From contig CADCJM010000057.1 of the NCBI GenBank assembly GCA_902801755.1, positions 1 to 35,724 on the forward strand: a stretch of 35,724 nt of DNA, read 5' to 3'. The notes below the pieces were generated by a model. It worked only from the letters and a program-made list of their open reading frames with translations, was not told the origin of the DNA and did not search any database. Both the position numbers and the translations under genes were made by a program. Each line of letters starts with the position of its first letter. Positions within the stretch are counted from its first letter, which is position 1. Positions 8,721 to 16,714 of the stretch are shown here, one piece after another. The DNA comes from Oscillospiraceae bacterium (GTDB lineage Bacteria > Bacillota > Clostridia > Saccharofermentanales > Saccharofermentanaceae).

Positions 8721-8748
8721 AAAGCCCGCTATCAGAAGCGGGCTTTTT
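8721..8748. terminator. Bidirectional intrinsic terminator between ispD and ispF
   Basis: AAAGCCCGCT, a short loop, then AAGCGGGCTTTTT. The stem is GC-rich and flanked by an A-run and a T-run, so it should stop transcription from ispD on the plus strand and from ispF on the minus strand. It begins five bases after the ispD stop and ends four bases before the ispF stop. Confidence 0.92.
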
Positions 8749-8751
8749 AAT

Positions 8752-9246
8752 TCAGATCTCTTTTGTAAATGTCAGGATGCAGAATACCTGTATTCCTTCG
8801 CCCCGGCCAAACCCCGTAAGGCCTTCACCGGTCGTCGCGGTAATGCCGACAGAAGATGAAGGGATCCCTAATATCCTGCCGACAGATTCCTTCATTGCGG
8901 GAATGTGAGGCATGAGCTTCGGGCGCAGGCACTCTATCGTTATCGAGCAGTGAATGATCTTACCGGCGGTAAGATACTCAAGAGCTTTCTCGAGATATAC
9001 GGAGCTGTCCTTGATGCCCTTTTCGAGGCATATCTTATCAGCTTCCCCACCTAAGATGTTTACACCTGTAAAGCCTGATATGGCATTGGTGATGGCGTGG
9101 AAAACGACGTCGCCGTCGCTGTTTGCTTCAAGGGGCTTATCGAAAGGGATATCGATTCCGCCAAGCCTTATGAATGTATCGCCTGAACTCTCACCGAATC
9201 TGTGGCTGTCCTGTCCGATTGTACTGATAGATACGATATTACCCAT
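8752..9246 (-). CDS. ispF: Divergent IspF-like protein (2-C-methyl-D-erythritol 2,4-cyclodiphosphate synthase family)
   Basis: 164 residues, the normal IspF size. The zinc ligands are kept: D and H in GQDSHRF and H in SDGDVVFHA. The LRPKLMPHIPAM segment and the GLTGFGRGEGI C-terminus are also family-like. Several usually strict features differ. The AHSDGD loop reads ANSDGD, TDAL reads TNAI, and the GDIGxxFPDTDP segment is replaced by GVNILGGEADKICLEKG. It may still be the MEP cyclase, given ispD nearby, or a paralogous subfamily with a changed substrate. The ribosome binding site is weak (AGGCGG). It is the last gene of the mrp operon, 14 bases after the lipoprotein gene. Confidence 0.82.
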   Translation of the reverse strand: MGNIVSISTIGQDSHRFGESSGDTFIRLGGIDIPFDKPLEANSDGDVVFHAITNAISGFTGVNILGGEADKICLEKGIKDSSVYLEKALEYLTAGKIIHCSITIECLRPKLMPHIPAMKESVGRILGIPSSSVGITATTGEGLTGFGRGEGIQVFCILTFTKEI

Positions 9247-9260
9247 ATTCTAAACCGCCT

Positions 9261-9785
9261 TTACACAACGCCTTTTTGCTGAAGCCATAATATCACATCG
9301 CCTAATGTCCATGACTCATAGGATGTGGTGCCGAACTTCCCTTCTGCCTTGCCTGCTCTGACAAGAACAAAATCAGGAACAGCCTCGATCTCATACTTAT
9401 TCATGAGATCCTTATATTCCACCGCGTCAAGCATCAGGACCGTGAGCTTGCCGTTATACTCATAAGCCATCTCTTCCACGACCGCTGTAATATCTGCACT
9501 GCCGTATTCCATCGAACTGTAGAAGTAGATAAGAAATGTGCTTCCGGATGCCAGAAGGCCATCCAGATCAGTGATCTTGCGGTACTGGATACCGTAGAGC
9601 TGGCTGCCGTCATCGGCTTGTTCGCCTTCGACAGGCTCATAGACCATGCATATAGCGGATTCGTTATATGCATAATCCCCGAGATAATTCATCATGGGAT
9701 CAGTTTCCTTCGGTCTTGAGCATCCTGCGAAAAACGCGAAAGACAATAAGGCGGTTATGAGTATTGTCAGATACCTTTTTCTCAC
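9261..9785 (-). CDS. Thioredoxin-like lipoprotein lacking the CxxC motif
   Basis: A 174-residue lipoprotein. A hydrophobic signal (ILITALLSFAFFAGC) ends in a lipobox cysteine at about residue 21. The mature part has a thioredoxin-like pattern (FLIYFYSSMEYGSADI, LTVLMLDAVEY, YEIEAVPDFVLVRAGK, with the cis-proline equivalent in AVPDF), but the active-site CxxC is replaced by SSMEYG, so it should not be a dithiol oxidoreductase. The start is GTG at 9785, which overlaps the mrp stop codon (GTGA), so translation is probably coupled to mrp. Its role is unknown. It resembles bacteriocin-transport-accessory or redox-inactive thioredoxin-fold proteins only in general fold. Confidence 0.75.
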   Translation of the reverse strand: MRKRYLTILITALLSFAFFAGCSRPKETDPMMNYLGDYAYNESAICMVYEPVEGEQADDGSQLYGIQYRKITDLDGLLASGSTFLIYFYSSMEYGSADITAVVEEMAYEYNGKLTVLMLDAVEYKDLMNKYEIEAVPDFVLVRAGKAEGKFGTTSYESWTLGDVILWLQQKGVV

Positions 9786-10630
9786 TTATTTATGAGTCCG
9801 GCAATCAATTCTGTTGTTCCGCTGAGAAGATCAACGCTTACCTTCTCTGCATTTCCTGAGTCAACGAGCTTTGTAACTTCAGGATCTAACGGAAGCTTAT
9901 CCGTTACCTTGGAACCGATCTCAGAAGCAGACTTCTCGATAGTGGATCCGTCACCATAGAGCCTTATCTCGTCACCGCAGTGAGGGCACTTGATATAGCT
10001 CATGTTCTCGACCATTCCAAGTACAGGGACCTTCATCATGGAAGCCATGTTGCGCGCCTTGTTAACGATCATGGATACGAGATCCTGGCTTGTTGCAACG
10101 AGAACGATGCCATCAACAGGTATGGACTGGAATACTGTGAGCGGAACGTCACCTGTTCCCGGAGGCATGTCAATGAGGAGAACATCAAGAGTCTCCCAGT
10201 TTGTCTGTCCCCAGAACTGCTTGAGGAGTGATGAGAGAACAGGACCTCTCCAGATAACCGGAGCTTCCTTGTTCTCAAGTACAAGGTTAACGCTGACAGC
10301 CTTGATCCCTGTCTTTGTCTCGGCAGGAACGATAAGCTGGTCGTCTGTAGCTCTTAAATTCTCCGTAAGTCCGAAAGACTGCGGGATCGAAGGTCCTGTG
10401 ATGTCTGCATCCATGATGCCGACTCTGTAGCCCTTCCTTGCGAGCTGGACAGCAAGTACTGATGTTACGAATGATTTTCCAACGCCGCCCTTACCGCTTG
10501 CTACGCCGATAACGGTCTTGATGGATGAACCTTTTGCGAGAGGATCCTTGACGATACCGTTAGCGGAAGGGCAGGAATCCTGTGATGTGCAGCCGCTCTT
10601 TGAGGGGCAGGAATCACATGCTGATGACAT
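9782..10630 (-). CDS. mrp: Mrp/ApbC-type iron-sulfur cluster carrier P-loop ATPase
   Basis: A 282-residue cytoplasmic ATPase of the Mrp/Nbp35 family, which binds and transfers Fe-S clusters. A deviant Walker A motif (GKGGVGKS, 46-53) is followed by DADITGPS and DMPPGTGDVPLT. A CPHC pair lies in MSYIKCPHCGDEI, the usual bridging cluster site. The N-terminus carries extra cysteines (C5, C8, C14, C20), as in Nbp35-like members, which suggests a second cluster. The ATG at 10630 has GGAGG upstream. A strong promoter precedes it. Downstream genes are the thioredoxin-like lipoprotein and ispF; the later MEP enzymes IspG and IspH are Fe-S proteins, which may explain the grouping. Confidence 0.93.
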   Translation of the reverse strand: MSSACDSCPSKSGCTSQDSCPSANGIVKDPLAKGSSIKTVIGVASGKGGVGKSFVTSVLAVQLARKGYRVGIMDADITGPSIPQSFGLTENLRATDDQLIVPAETKTGIKAVSVNLVLENKEAPVIWRGPVLSSLLKQFWGQTNWETLDVLLIDMPPGTGDVPLTVFQSIPVDGIVLVATSQDLVSMIVNKARNMASMMKVPVLGMVENMSYIKCPHCGDEIRLYGDGSTIEKSASEIGSKVTDKLPLDPEVTKLVDSGNAEKVSVDLLSGTTELIAGLINK

Positions 10631-10662
10631 ATAAATGTCCTCCTTATTATTTTGACGCGCCT

Positions 10663-10691
10663 ATTATAGTTAACGCTTAATCTTTTTTCAA
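10663..10691 (-). promoter_or_regulatory. Promoter of the mrp operon
   Basis: On the minus strand TTGAAA (10691..10686) and TATAAT (10668..10663) are separated by exactly 17 bases, a near-consensus housekeeping promoter. It overlaps the last five codons of the upstream CmpB-like gene, so the mrp genes can be transcribed separately from it. Confidence 0.82.
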
Positions 10692-11648
10692 AGTCTGTTC
10701 TTCTTCGTCTATCTCGAAGATCTCGTCGTTGCCGCTTTCCGTTCTTCTCTTGATGAATCTCATAACAGCGGCACCGGCATCACTGGATCTAACCATAACA
10801 ACTTTTACAAGACGTTTCTCGTTCTTTTTGAATGAACTCAAAAGAGAACCCATCGTGCTTATAGCCTGGTCCTTTGCAAGCTTCAGGCTCTCCTTCTCGG
10901 CTTCGGTAAACTGGTTCGCAAAAGCCTTCTCCTCAGCTCTGTGCTGGGCAGCAAGTTCCCTTTCCTGGCGGCGGTTCTCGTCTATAAGTTTGCGGTACTG
11001 GTCGTAGTGGTTTTTCGTAGGTTCGGCAACTGTGACGATCGTATCTACAGCACCATAGATCTGGGATCCGATGAGGTCTGATACTATTTTTGTGCCGGAC
11101 ACGACCTTCTCCATAGCTTCAAACTTCTTCTTGAAGCCGACGATCGTGATTATCGTGGTAACAATATCAGTAACAAGGATTACCGTAAAGAAGACGAGCA
11201 CTCCGATCCTGACAGGATAATGAATAAGGGATATGAGATGCTTTACAATCGGGTGCAGGACATAGATGCCGAGAGATGCTGCGATGCCCCAGTAGATATA
11301 GAATCTCAGGCAGATATAACCTCTGAAGTTGAGCTTGTAATCCGAATAATCCCACCAGCGCATATGGAAGACATGGTAGAGGATCACACCTGCAACGAGC
11401 TCAACAAGCGTACATGCGGCAGCCATTCCGAAGAATATGATGAAGAAGTTTTCCTTCAAGGGCTCGAAAAGCCAGATCGCAGCATAAAAGCCTAATCCGT
11501 AGACAGGACATAAGGGGCCTGCCAAAAAGCCCCTGTTGATGAACTTCTCCTCGGTAATACCGTAGTAAATGACTTCAACTACCCACCCGATGAAGCTGTA
11601 AATAAAGAACATCAGATAGGATTCTACGAACGGATAAGGTAAACTCAT
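10677..11648 (-). CDS. Membrane protein of the ABC_trans_CmpB family (PF06541-like)
   Basis: A 323-residue integral membrane protein. The N-terminal half has several hydrophobic segments and the family's opening (YLMFFIYSFIGWVVEVIYYG, then FINRGFLAGPLCPVYGLG). The C-terminal third is a charged, probably coiled-coil cytoplasmic tail with many E, R, K and A residues. The family name says ABC transporter permease, but its function is not established. The frame is open further upstream; the start at 11648 is chosen because it forms a 4-base ATGA overlap with the stop of the methyltransferase gene and matches the family N-terminus. It is the last gene of the gfo-queT operon. Confidence 0.85.
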   Translation of the reverse strand: MSLPYPFVESYLMFFIYSFIGWVVEVIYYGITEEKFINRGFLAGPLCPVYGLGFYAAIWLFEPLKENFFIIFFGMAAACTLVELVAGVILYHVFHMRWWDYSDYKLNFRGYICLRFYIYWGIAASLGIYVLHPIVKHLISLIHYPVRIGVLVFFTVILVTDIVTTIITIVGFKKKFEAMEKVVSGTKIVSDLIGSQIYGAVDTIVTVAEPTKNHYDQYRKLIDENRRQERELAAQHRAEEKAFANQFTEAEKESLKLAKDQAISTMGSLLSSFKKNEKRLVKVVMVRSSDAGAAVMRFIKRRTESGNDEIFEIDEEEQTLKKD

Positions 11649-12256
11649 TCTTTTCTTGACCTCATTACTCTGTATCCGCCGTCGATAGAAAGTGTCTCGC
11701 AATTGCCAAAGAGCTCTTTCATCTTATCCATTGTTGAAGGTGCGCCCTGCTTGCGCTGCAGAACGACATAGAGATATCCGCCCGGATTAAGAACTTCAAA
11801 AGCCTGCTCATAGAAGCTGAATACAGTCTTCTTGCCTGCTCTTACCGGAGGATTTGTCGCGATGATATCAAAATGCTCATTCCTTACGCCGAACAGAATG
11901 TCGCTCGACATGAATCTGCAGTTTACGCCGTTGTTTACAGCATTCTCTCTTGCGAGTGCGACTGCTCTGGAATTGATATCCACGCCTGTTACATCAAAAG
12001 CCATAAAGCATGACTTGATTACGATCCCGACGATGCCCACACCGCATCCAAGGTCAACAAAGCGCTCCATCTTGGGGCCTCTGGACTTGATGTCCTTAAC
12101 GAGGGTATCGATCAGAAGATTTGTTCCGAAGTCTACTTCCTTTCTCGAGAAAACCGATGAATCCGTGGTGAATTCAAAGTTGATCCCGTTCATTCTGTAC
12201 GGGATCACTTTTCGATCTGAAGGAGTAACCGGATTTGGGTCAAAATACTGTGTCAT
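11645..12256 (-). CDS. Class I SAM-dependent methyltransferase, RsmC/YbxB-like
   Basis: A 203-residue cytoplasmic methyltransferase. The SAM-binding motif is VDLGCGVGIVGI, followed by the acidic VDINSRAVALARENA and the catalytic-type NPP motif in IATNPPVRAGKK. The order and the N-terminal FEFTTDSSVFSRKEVDFGT region match the RsmC group, which methylates 16S rRNA guanine; the B. subtilis YbxB type is of this length. The exact target base is inferred by family only. It overlaps queT upstream and the CmpB-like gene downstream by ATGA in both cases, so all three are translationally coupled. Confidence 0.87.
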   Translation of the reverse strand: MTQYFDPNPVTPSDRKVIPYRMNGINFEFTTDSSVFSRKEVDFGTNLLIDTLVKDIKSRGPKMERFVDLGCGVGIVGIVIKSCFMAFDVTGVDINSRAVALARENAVNNGVNCRFMSSDILFGVRNEHFDIIATNPPVRAGKKTVFSFYEQAFEVLNPGGYLYVVLQRKQGAPSTMDKMKELFGNCETLSIDGGYRVMRSRKE

Positions 12257-12780
12257 GGTAACTTATTCTTCAATCCTGTCTTTCCTATTACTGCTACGAG
12301 CGGAAGTCCTAAAACTATTAAAACGGCTGCTTCTCCGGCCGCAACTGTGAGCATTGTAAACAGAACTTCCTGCCATGTTACTGTGTCAAACAAAAGGAAC
12401 GGGAGATAACCGCCGACGATAATGCCGTTAGAGACTACCGGCGGGATTATTCCGAGCCACATATTCTTCTTGCCGATGATCCTTGAGAAAATACCTGCGA
12501 TTACTGTCGCAAGCGTACCGCCGATGATATCGACAGGTCCCAAGCTGTCAGGGTTTATGAGGTTCGATACGAGACACCCTACCGCAAGTCCGGGGATCAT
12601 GTTAAATGAGAAGATCGGGAATACCGTCATAGCTTCAGATATTCTTGCCTGCACAGGTCCGTATGAGATCGGTGCGAGGAAATATGTGAGCACGATATAG
12701 AGTGCAGCGGCGATACCGTTGAAGACGACAAATCTTATAAGATTCCTGTTCTTTTTCTGCTGTGAAATACTTCTTGCCAT
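12253..12780 (-). CDS. queT: QueT family transporter (predicted queuosine-precursor ECF S component)
   Basis: A 175-residue integral membrane protein with about five hydrophobic segments. The early stretch (GIAAALYIVLTYFLAPISYG, then VQARISEAMTVFP) and PVDIIGGTLATVIAG are typical of the QueT family, the substrate-binding subunit of an energy-coupling-factor transporter thought to import a queuosine precursor. No ECF ATPase or T component is in the window, so it presumably shares a module encoded elsewhere. No preQ1 riboswitch precedes it, because the oxidoreductase gene ends only two bases upstream. Grouping with an rRNA methyltransferase fits an RNA-modification theme. Confidence 0.87.
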   Translation of the reverse strand: MARSISQQKKNRNLIRFVVFNGIAAALYIVLTYFLAPISYGPVQARISEAMTVFPIFSFNMIPGLAVGCLVSNLINPDSLGPVDIIGGTLATVIAGIFSRIIGKKNMWLGIIPPVVSNGIIVGGYLPFLLFDTVTWQEVLFTMLTVAAGEAAVLIVLGLPLVAVIGKTGLKNKLP

Positions 12781-12782
12781 AA

Positions 12783-13742
12783 TTACATCATTGAACGAAT
12801 GATATCGTTTATCTGCGCGATCCTTATTGTTCTGCTCCAGGGCATTTCGGGCGCCTGGATAAGTCCCTTTGCAATTGCATTTGCGCAGGACTCGAATTCG
12901 AAAACATAACCCTTTATAAAGTCGTACTTTACTTCTTCCTCATCAAGGAGATCATCATCCGCCGAATAAAGAGCTATCTTCCTGTAATTGTTGATGTTTG
13001 TGAGCCTGATCTTGCCCTTCTCGCCAATAATGACACCGTCTTTATCAGTATTTGCGCACATCGTGACATAGAAATTGCCCAGGATGGAGCCGTCATCGGT
13101 CTCCATTGTGTATGTCGTATCACGGTCGATTCCGGATGAGTCTTTCCTTGCAAATACCCTGGACACCTTGATGTCATCGCCCATAAACGAGAGCGCGAAA
13201 TTCGTCGTGTAAACACCGAGGTCAAGGTAGCTTCCGCCGCCTAAAACAGTGCTGTTGAGCCTCGGAACATTCTCTATATCGTATCCGAGATTGGCGGTTA
13301 CGTACTTAACCTGTCCGATCCTGCCCTTCGCTATCCAGTCAAGCGCTGTCTTATGGAGCGGGAGATAGGATGTCCACATCGCTTCCGCAACGAATACGCC
13401 CCTGTTCTTTGCCTCAAAGAAGATGCTGTCAGCTTCAGCCTTGCTCATAGCGAAAGGTTTTTCGATCAGGACATTCTTATATTCCTTGATGCAGAGGATC
13501 GCATGTTCGTAGTGGTATGTGTTGGGTGTTGCAATATAAATGAGGTCGATGTCCGGGGACTTTGCGAGCTTCTCATAGCCGGCGAAGATCTTTGCATCAG
13601 GACAGTGAGCAGCAGCAAATTTCTTTGCCTTTGCTCTTTCCCTTGACGCCACACCTTCAATTCTTACCTTCCTGCTGCCCTTAAGAGCGTCTGCCACTTT
13701 TGCAGCAATCGTTCCGCAGCCTAAGATACCGACTCTGAGCAT
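12783..13742 (-). CDS. Gfo/Idh/MocA family NAD(P)-dependent oxidoreductase
   Basis: A 319-residue cytoplasmic dehydrogenase. The N-terminal Rossmann motif is VGILGCGTIAAKVADAL, followed by DLIYIATPNTYHYEH and the family's EKP motif in VLIEKPFAMSKAEAD. The C-terminal half has GGGSYLDLGVYTTNFAL, as in the dihydrodiol dehydrogenase-like branch. The substrate is probably a sugar or polyol but is not determined. The frame extends 23 codons upstream, but the start at 13742 is supported by GAGGTC and the immediate Rossmann fold. It is the first gene of the operon with queT, the methyltransferase and the CmpB-like gene, under a consensus promoter. Confidence 0.9.
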   Translation of the reverse strand: MLRVGILGCGTIAAKVADALKGSRKVRIEGVASRERAKAKKFAAAHCPDAKIFAGYEKLAKSPDIDLIYIATPNTYHYEHAILCIKEYKNVLIEKPFAMSKAEADSIFFEAKNRGVFVAEAMWTSYLPLHKTALDWIAKGRIGQVKYVTANLGYDIENVPRLNSTVLGGGSYLDLGVYTTNFALSFMGDDIKVSRVFARKDSSGIDRDTTYTMETDDGSILGNFYVTMCANTDKDGVIIGEKGKIRLTNINNYRKIALYSADDDLLDEEEVKYDFIKGYVFEFESCANAIAKGLIQAPEMPWSRTIRIAQINDIIRSMM

Positions 13743-13782
13743 ATATTTGACCTCTAAATTATAATATTTACGCAACTTCTTA

Positions 13783-13811
13783 ATTTTATTGAGGGTTGGA
13801 AGGTGTGTCAA
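13783..13811 (-). promoter_or_regulatory. Promoter of the gfo/idh-queT operon
   Basis: On the minus strand a perfect TTGACA (13811..13806) is followed after exactly 17 bases by TAAAAT (13788..13783). A second TATAAT lies closer to the gene at 13763..13758 but lacks a -35 box. The longer open frame of the oxidoreductase would overlap this promoter, supporting the downstream start. Confidence 0.85.
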
Positions 13812-13899
13812 TCTATGAATTACACAAGCCTTATCTTATAGACATTGAGGCATTCTTGTTTTATTTTTATTGCTGAAGATTTCGAAAAGAGAACGTTCT

Positions 13900-14817
13900 G
13901 TGACCATAGGTTTTTTGAATAAGTTATCACCCAGGAAGAGAGGCATCGTATACCTCCTTTTGTCGTCATTTGCATTTGCATGCATGGCTTTGTTCATTAA
14001 CCTCGCAGGAGACATGCCCGTCTTCCAGAAGGCGTTTTTCAGAAATCTCGTTGCGATAATAATGTCCTATACGATCCTTTTCAGAACACCTGAGAAATTT
14101 AAGATAAAGAAAGCTTCTTTCCCGTTTGTGTTCCTGCGCGCATTCTTCGGCACGATAAGCGTTATCTGCAACTTCTACGCGATATCTGCCACGAACATGT
14201 CTGATGCCATGATGCTCAACAAGCTCTCGCCTTTCTTTGCGATGCTGACGTCGATAATCATCCTTAAGGAAGCTGCTGACGGCTTCCAGTGGGCATGTAT
14301 CCTCACCGCTATCGCCGGTGCCGTATTTGTCGTAAAACCGTCTTTCCTGTTTGGAAATATGGGCGTTTCGGGAGATAATCTCTTCCCTCTGTCAATTGCT
14401 CTTATCGGAGGCATCTTTGCTGGTATCGCTTATGCGTTCTTAAGAAAAGCAACGGTCAAGGGAGAAAGAGGGATCATTGTAGTAGCATTCTTTTCGACAT
14501 TCTCATGCGTCACACTGATCCCGTTCATAATCGCCACGTATCAGCCTATATCATGGCTGCAGTTCTTCTACTGCTGCATGACCGGCGTGGCAGCCTGCTT
14601 CGGACAGTTGTTCATTACTTCCGCTTATTCGGCTTGCCCTGCAAAAGAAATATCGATATACGATTATTCGACCGTAATCTTTACGGCTCTGCTGGGTCTT
14701 ATCTTCTTAGGCGAGATCCCGGACGTGATAAGCATAACCGGATACGCGATAATCATCGGCGCATCCGTCATGAACTATCTATACAACAACAATTACTTAA
14801 GATTCAAAAAGTCCTGA
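13900..14817 (+). CDS. DMT/EamA family transporter
   Basis: A 305-residue integral membrane protein of the drug/metabolite transporter superfamily, with about ten hydrophobic segments in two EamA-like repeats (first around RGIVYLLLSSFAFACMALF, second around SIALIGGIFAGIAYAFLRK). These are often metabolite exporters; the substrate is unknown. The start is uncertain. The frame opens with TTG at 13870, which has no ribosome binding site. GTG at 13900 has a partial AGAGA site, so it is preferred. It is a single gene. Its last 25 bases overlap the 3' end of the HAD hydrolase gene on the opposite strand. Confidence 0.85.
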   Translation: MTIGFLNKLSPRKRGIVYLLLSSFAFACMALFINLAGDMPVFQKAFFRNLVAIIMSYTILFRTPEKFKIKKASFPFVFLRAFFGTISVICNFYAISATNMSDAMMLNKLSPFFAMLTSIIILKEAADGFQWACILTAIAGAVFVVKPSFLFGNMGVSGDNLFPLSIALIGGIFAGIAYAFLRKATVKGERGIIVVAFFSTFSCVTLIPFIIATYQPISWLQFFYCCMTGVAACFGQLFITSAYSACPAKEISIYDYSTVIFTALLGLIFLGEIPDVISITGYAIIIGASVMNYLYNNNYLRFKKS

Positions 14818-15455
14818 ACGTCCTTTAATGAAGGCAGGATAATGTCTGCCAGGCTCTTCATCTCTTCGTCTGGCATTATAAGGTCCGGAACCATTACCGT
14901 GTAAAGACCTGAAGCCTTGCATGACCTTACTCCGTTAAACGAATCCTCAAGACCTACACCCTCTTCGGGCTTTACACCCAATGCATCGCAGGCAAGGAGA
15001 AATATCTCGGGGTCGGGCTTTGATCTTTTTACCTGGTCTCCTGTTACCAAAGCATCGAAAAAAGGCAGCGCGCCCAAAGGCCCCATCTGCGAAGTCACTT
15101 CCTCTCTGGAAGATGAAGACGCGATGGCAAGTTTCATGCCTGCCCTCTTCATTGCACTCAGGAGCTCTATCGTATGTGGCTTTAAAGGCACCTGGCCTTT
15201 ATCTGCCATGCCGTTATAAATGACTCTCAATTCTCTCTCATAAGGCTCGCCGGGCTCTCCGTAAACTCTTTTGAACTCATCCACGGTAGCCTGCTTATTC
15301 TTTCCGATAACGCTTATTCCGTAATCACGGATACCGGCAAAACCATATTTCTCACCTAACTGTTCCCAAATGGAAAGGACTGTCCTCTCTGAATCGAGGA
15401 TCAGTCCGTCCATATCAAAAACAGCTGCTTTAAAAGTCCTGTTTATGTGCTCCAT
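14793..15455 (-). CDS. HAD family hydrolase, beta-phosphoglucomutase-like
   Basis: A 220-residue cytoplasmic phosphatase or mutase. The HAD motifs are present: motif I FDMDGLILDSE with the nucleophile aspartate, motif II IASSSSREEV, the lysine of motif III in KRSKPDPEIFLLA, and motif IV GLEDSFNGVRSC. The helical cap between motifs I and II is of the phosphoglucomutase/phosphoglycolate phosphatase type. The substrate is not determined. Two ATGs are adjacent (15458 and 15455); the second is chosen because GGAGG is only one base from the first and four from the second. It overlaps the stop of the dapF reading frame (TGATG), so it is the last gene of the carAB-dapF unit. Confidence 0.88.
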   Translation of the reverse strand: MEHINRTFKAAVFDMDGLILDSERTVLSIWEQLGEKYGFAGIRDYGISVIGKNKQATVDEFKRVYGEPGEPYERELRVIYNGMADKGQVPLKPHTIELLSAMKRAGMKLAIASSSSREEVTSQMGPLGALPFFDALVTGDQVKRSKPDPEIFLLACDALGVKPEEGVGLEDSFNGVRSCKASGLYTVMVPDLIMPDEEMKSLADIILPSLKDVQDFLNLK

Positions 15456-16714
15456 CATACCTCCATGGTTCCTTCGAAAACCTTGGCGCAGTTACCTGTC
15501 ATGAAGACAGTATCATCTGTGTAGTTGATGATAAGGTCACCGCCCTTAAGGATTACCCTGATGTCTTCGCCCTTCTTGCACAAGCCGTTCTCGCAGGCTG
15601 CAACTACTGTAGCGCATGCGCCTGTTCCGCAGGCCATTGTCTCGCCTGAGCCTCTCTCCCATACTCTCATCTTGAGTGTATGGTCGTCTATGACTTTGAC
15701 GAACTCTGTGTTGACTCTTTCGGGGAAGATGTCAGTCGAATATTCGAACTTGGGACCAATGGTATTGAGGTCGAGAACATCAACAAGATCAGTGAATACA
15801 ACGGCATGAGGGTTGCCCATGGATACAGCCGTAATATTATATTGATCGCCGTCTATATTTACGGGAACGTTGATCGCTTTGTCTCCGGGGAGCGTGCAGG
15901 GGATCTTCGGCGGATAAAGTTCTGCCTTGCCCATGTCGACCTTTACTCTTGAAGCGACACCGCCCAAAGTCATGATCTCAAGCGTCTTGATGCCGCTCTT
16001 TGTCTCGATCTTCATGTGTCTCTTCTTGTGGCCGCGCTCATCGTACATGTACTTTGCAACGCATCTTATGGCGTTGCCGCACATCATGCCCTCAGAACCG
16101 TCAAGATTGAACATGATCATCCTGCAGTCAGCAACCTTTGAAGGAGCGATAAGGACGATACCGTCGCCGCCGACACCGAAGTGTCTGTCACTCATGTAGA
16201 CAGAGAGTGATTCAGGTGAGGATACCATGCTCTCCATGCAGTCGATGTAGATATAATCGTTGCCTGCGCCCTGCATCTTGATGAAGTTGATCTTACGGCG
16301 CTTGTCACGCATGTTGTTGATGTCAACGAGCTCTGTGTTGATCTCAGAGAAGTGGCTCATGAGAGAGTCAGCAAGAGCGTCAGCGGTATCGATAGCCGTA
16401 AGGCAGGGGATGCCGAGCATGACTGCTCTTCTTCTGAGCTTAACGGAGTCTCTTGCAGGAAGTCTTCCCTTTGCGGATGTGGAGATGATGTAATTGATCT
16501 TGCCGCTCTCAAGAAGAGTCATGGTGTTGTTCTCGTCAGATTCGTGGATCTTGGAGACAGCCGTAACTTCCATGCCTGCCTGTCTTAATGCATCAGCCGT
16601 GCCGTGTGTAGCGTAGAGCTTGAAGCCCATGAGGTCGAACTTCTTTGCGATCTCGACGATCTCCATCTTGTCGGAATTTCTTACCGTGATGAATACGCCG
16701 CCGCGCTTGTACAT
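15455..16714 (-). CDS. dapF: CarB C-terminal MGS domain joined in frame to diaminopimelate epimerase
   Basis: One uninterrupted 419-residue frame holds two domains. Residues 1 to about 130 are the methylglyoxal-synthase-like allosteric domain that normally ends CarB ([35 protein letters not shown], ending near NTELVDINN). Residues from about 141 are a complete DapF, which converts LL- to meso-diaminopimelate: [15 protein letters not shown], the first catalytic Cys C212 in MMCGNAIRC and the second, C362, in [11 protein letters not shown]. No stop codon separates them. A possible internal dapF start (M135, ATG at 16312) has no ribosome binding site. If carB were intact upstream, the product would be a CarB-DapF fusion. 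The frame opens upstream at 16749, so 16714 is only the first ATG in it, again with a poor ribosome binding site. Confidence 0.9.
   Translation of the reverse strand: MYKRGGVFITVRNSDKMEIVEIAKKFDLMGFKLYATHGTADALRQAGMEVTAVSKIHESDENNTMTLLESGKINYIISTSAKGRLPARDSVKLRRRAVMLGIPCLTAIDTADALADSLMSHFSEINTELVDINNMRDKRRKINFIKMQGAGNDYIYIDCMESMVSSPESLSVYMSDRHFGVGGDGIVLIAPSKVADCRMIMFNLDGSEGMMCGNAIRCVAKYMYDERGHKKRHMKIETKSGIKTLEIMTLGGVASRVKVDMGKAELYPPKIPCTLPGDKAINVPVNIDGDQYNITAVSMGNPHAVVFTDLVDVLDLNTIGPKFEYSTDIFPERVNTEFVKVIDDHTLKMRVWERGSGETMACGTGACATVVAACENGLCKKGEDIRVILKGGDLIINYTDDTVFMTGNCAKVFEGTMEV

Noticed and set aside
12781..12800. preQ1 riboswitch for queT
   Set aside because: queT starts two bases after the oxidoreductase stop, so there is no leader to hold one; nothing like it was seen upstream of the operon either.
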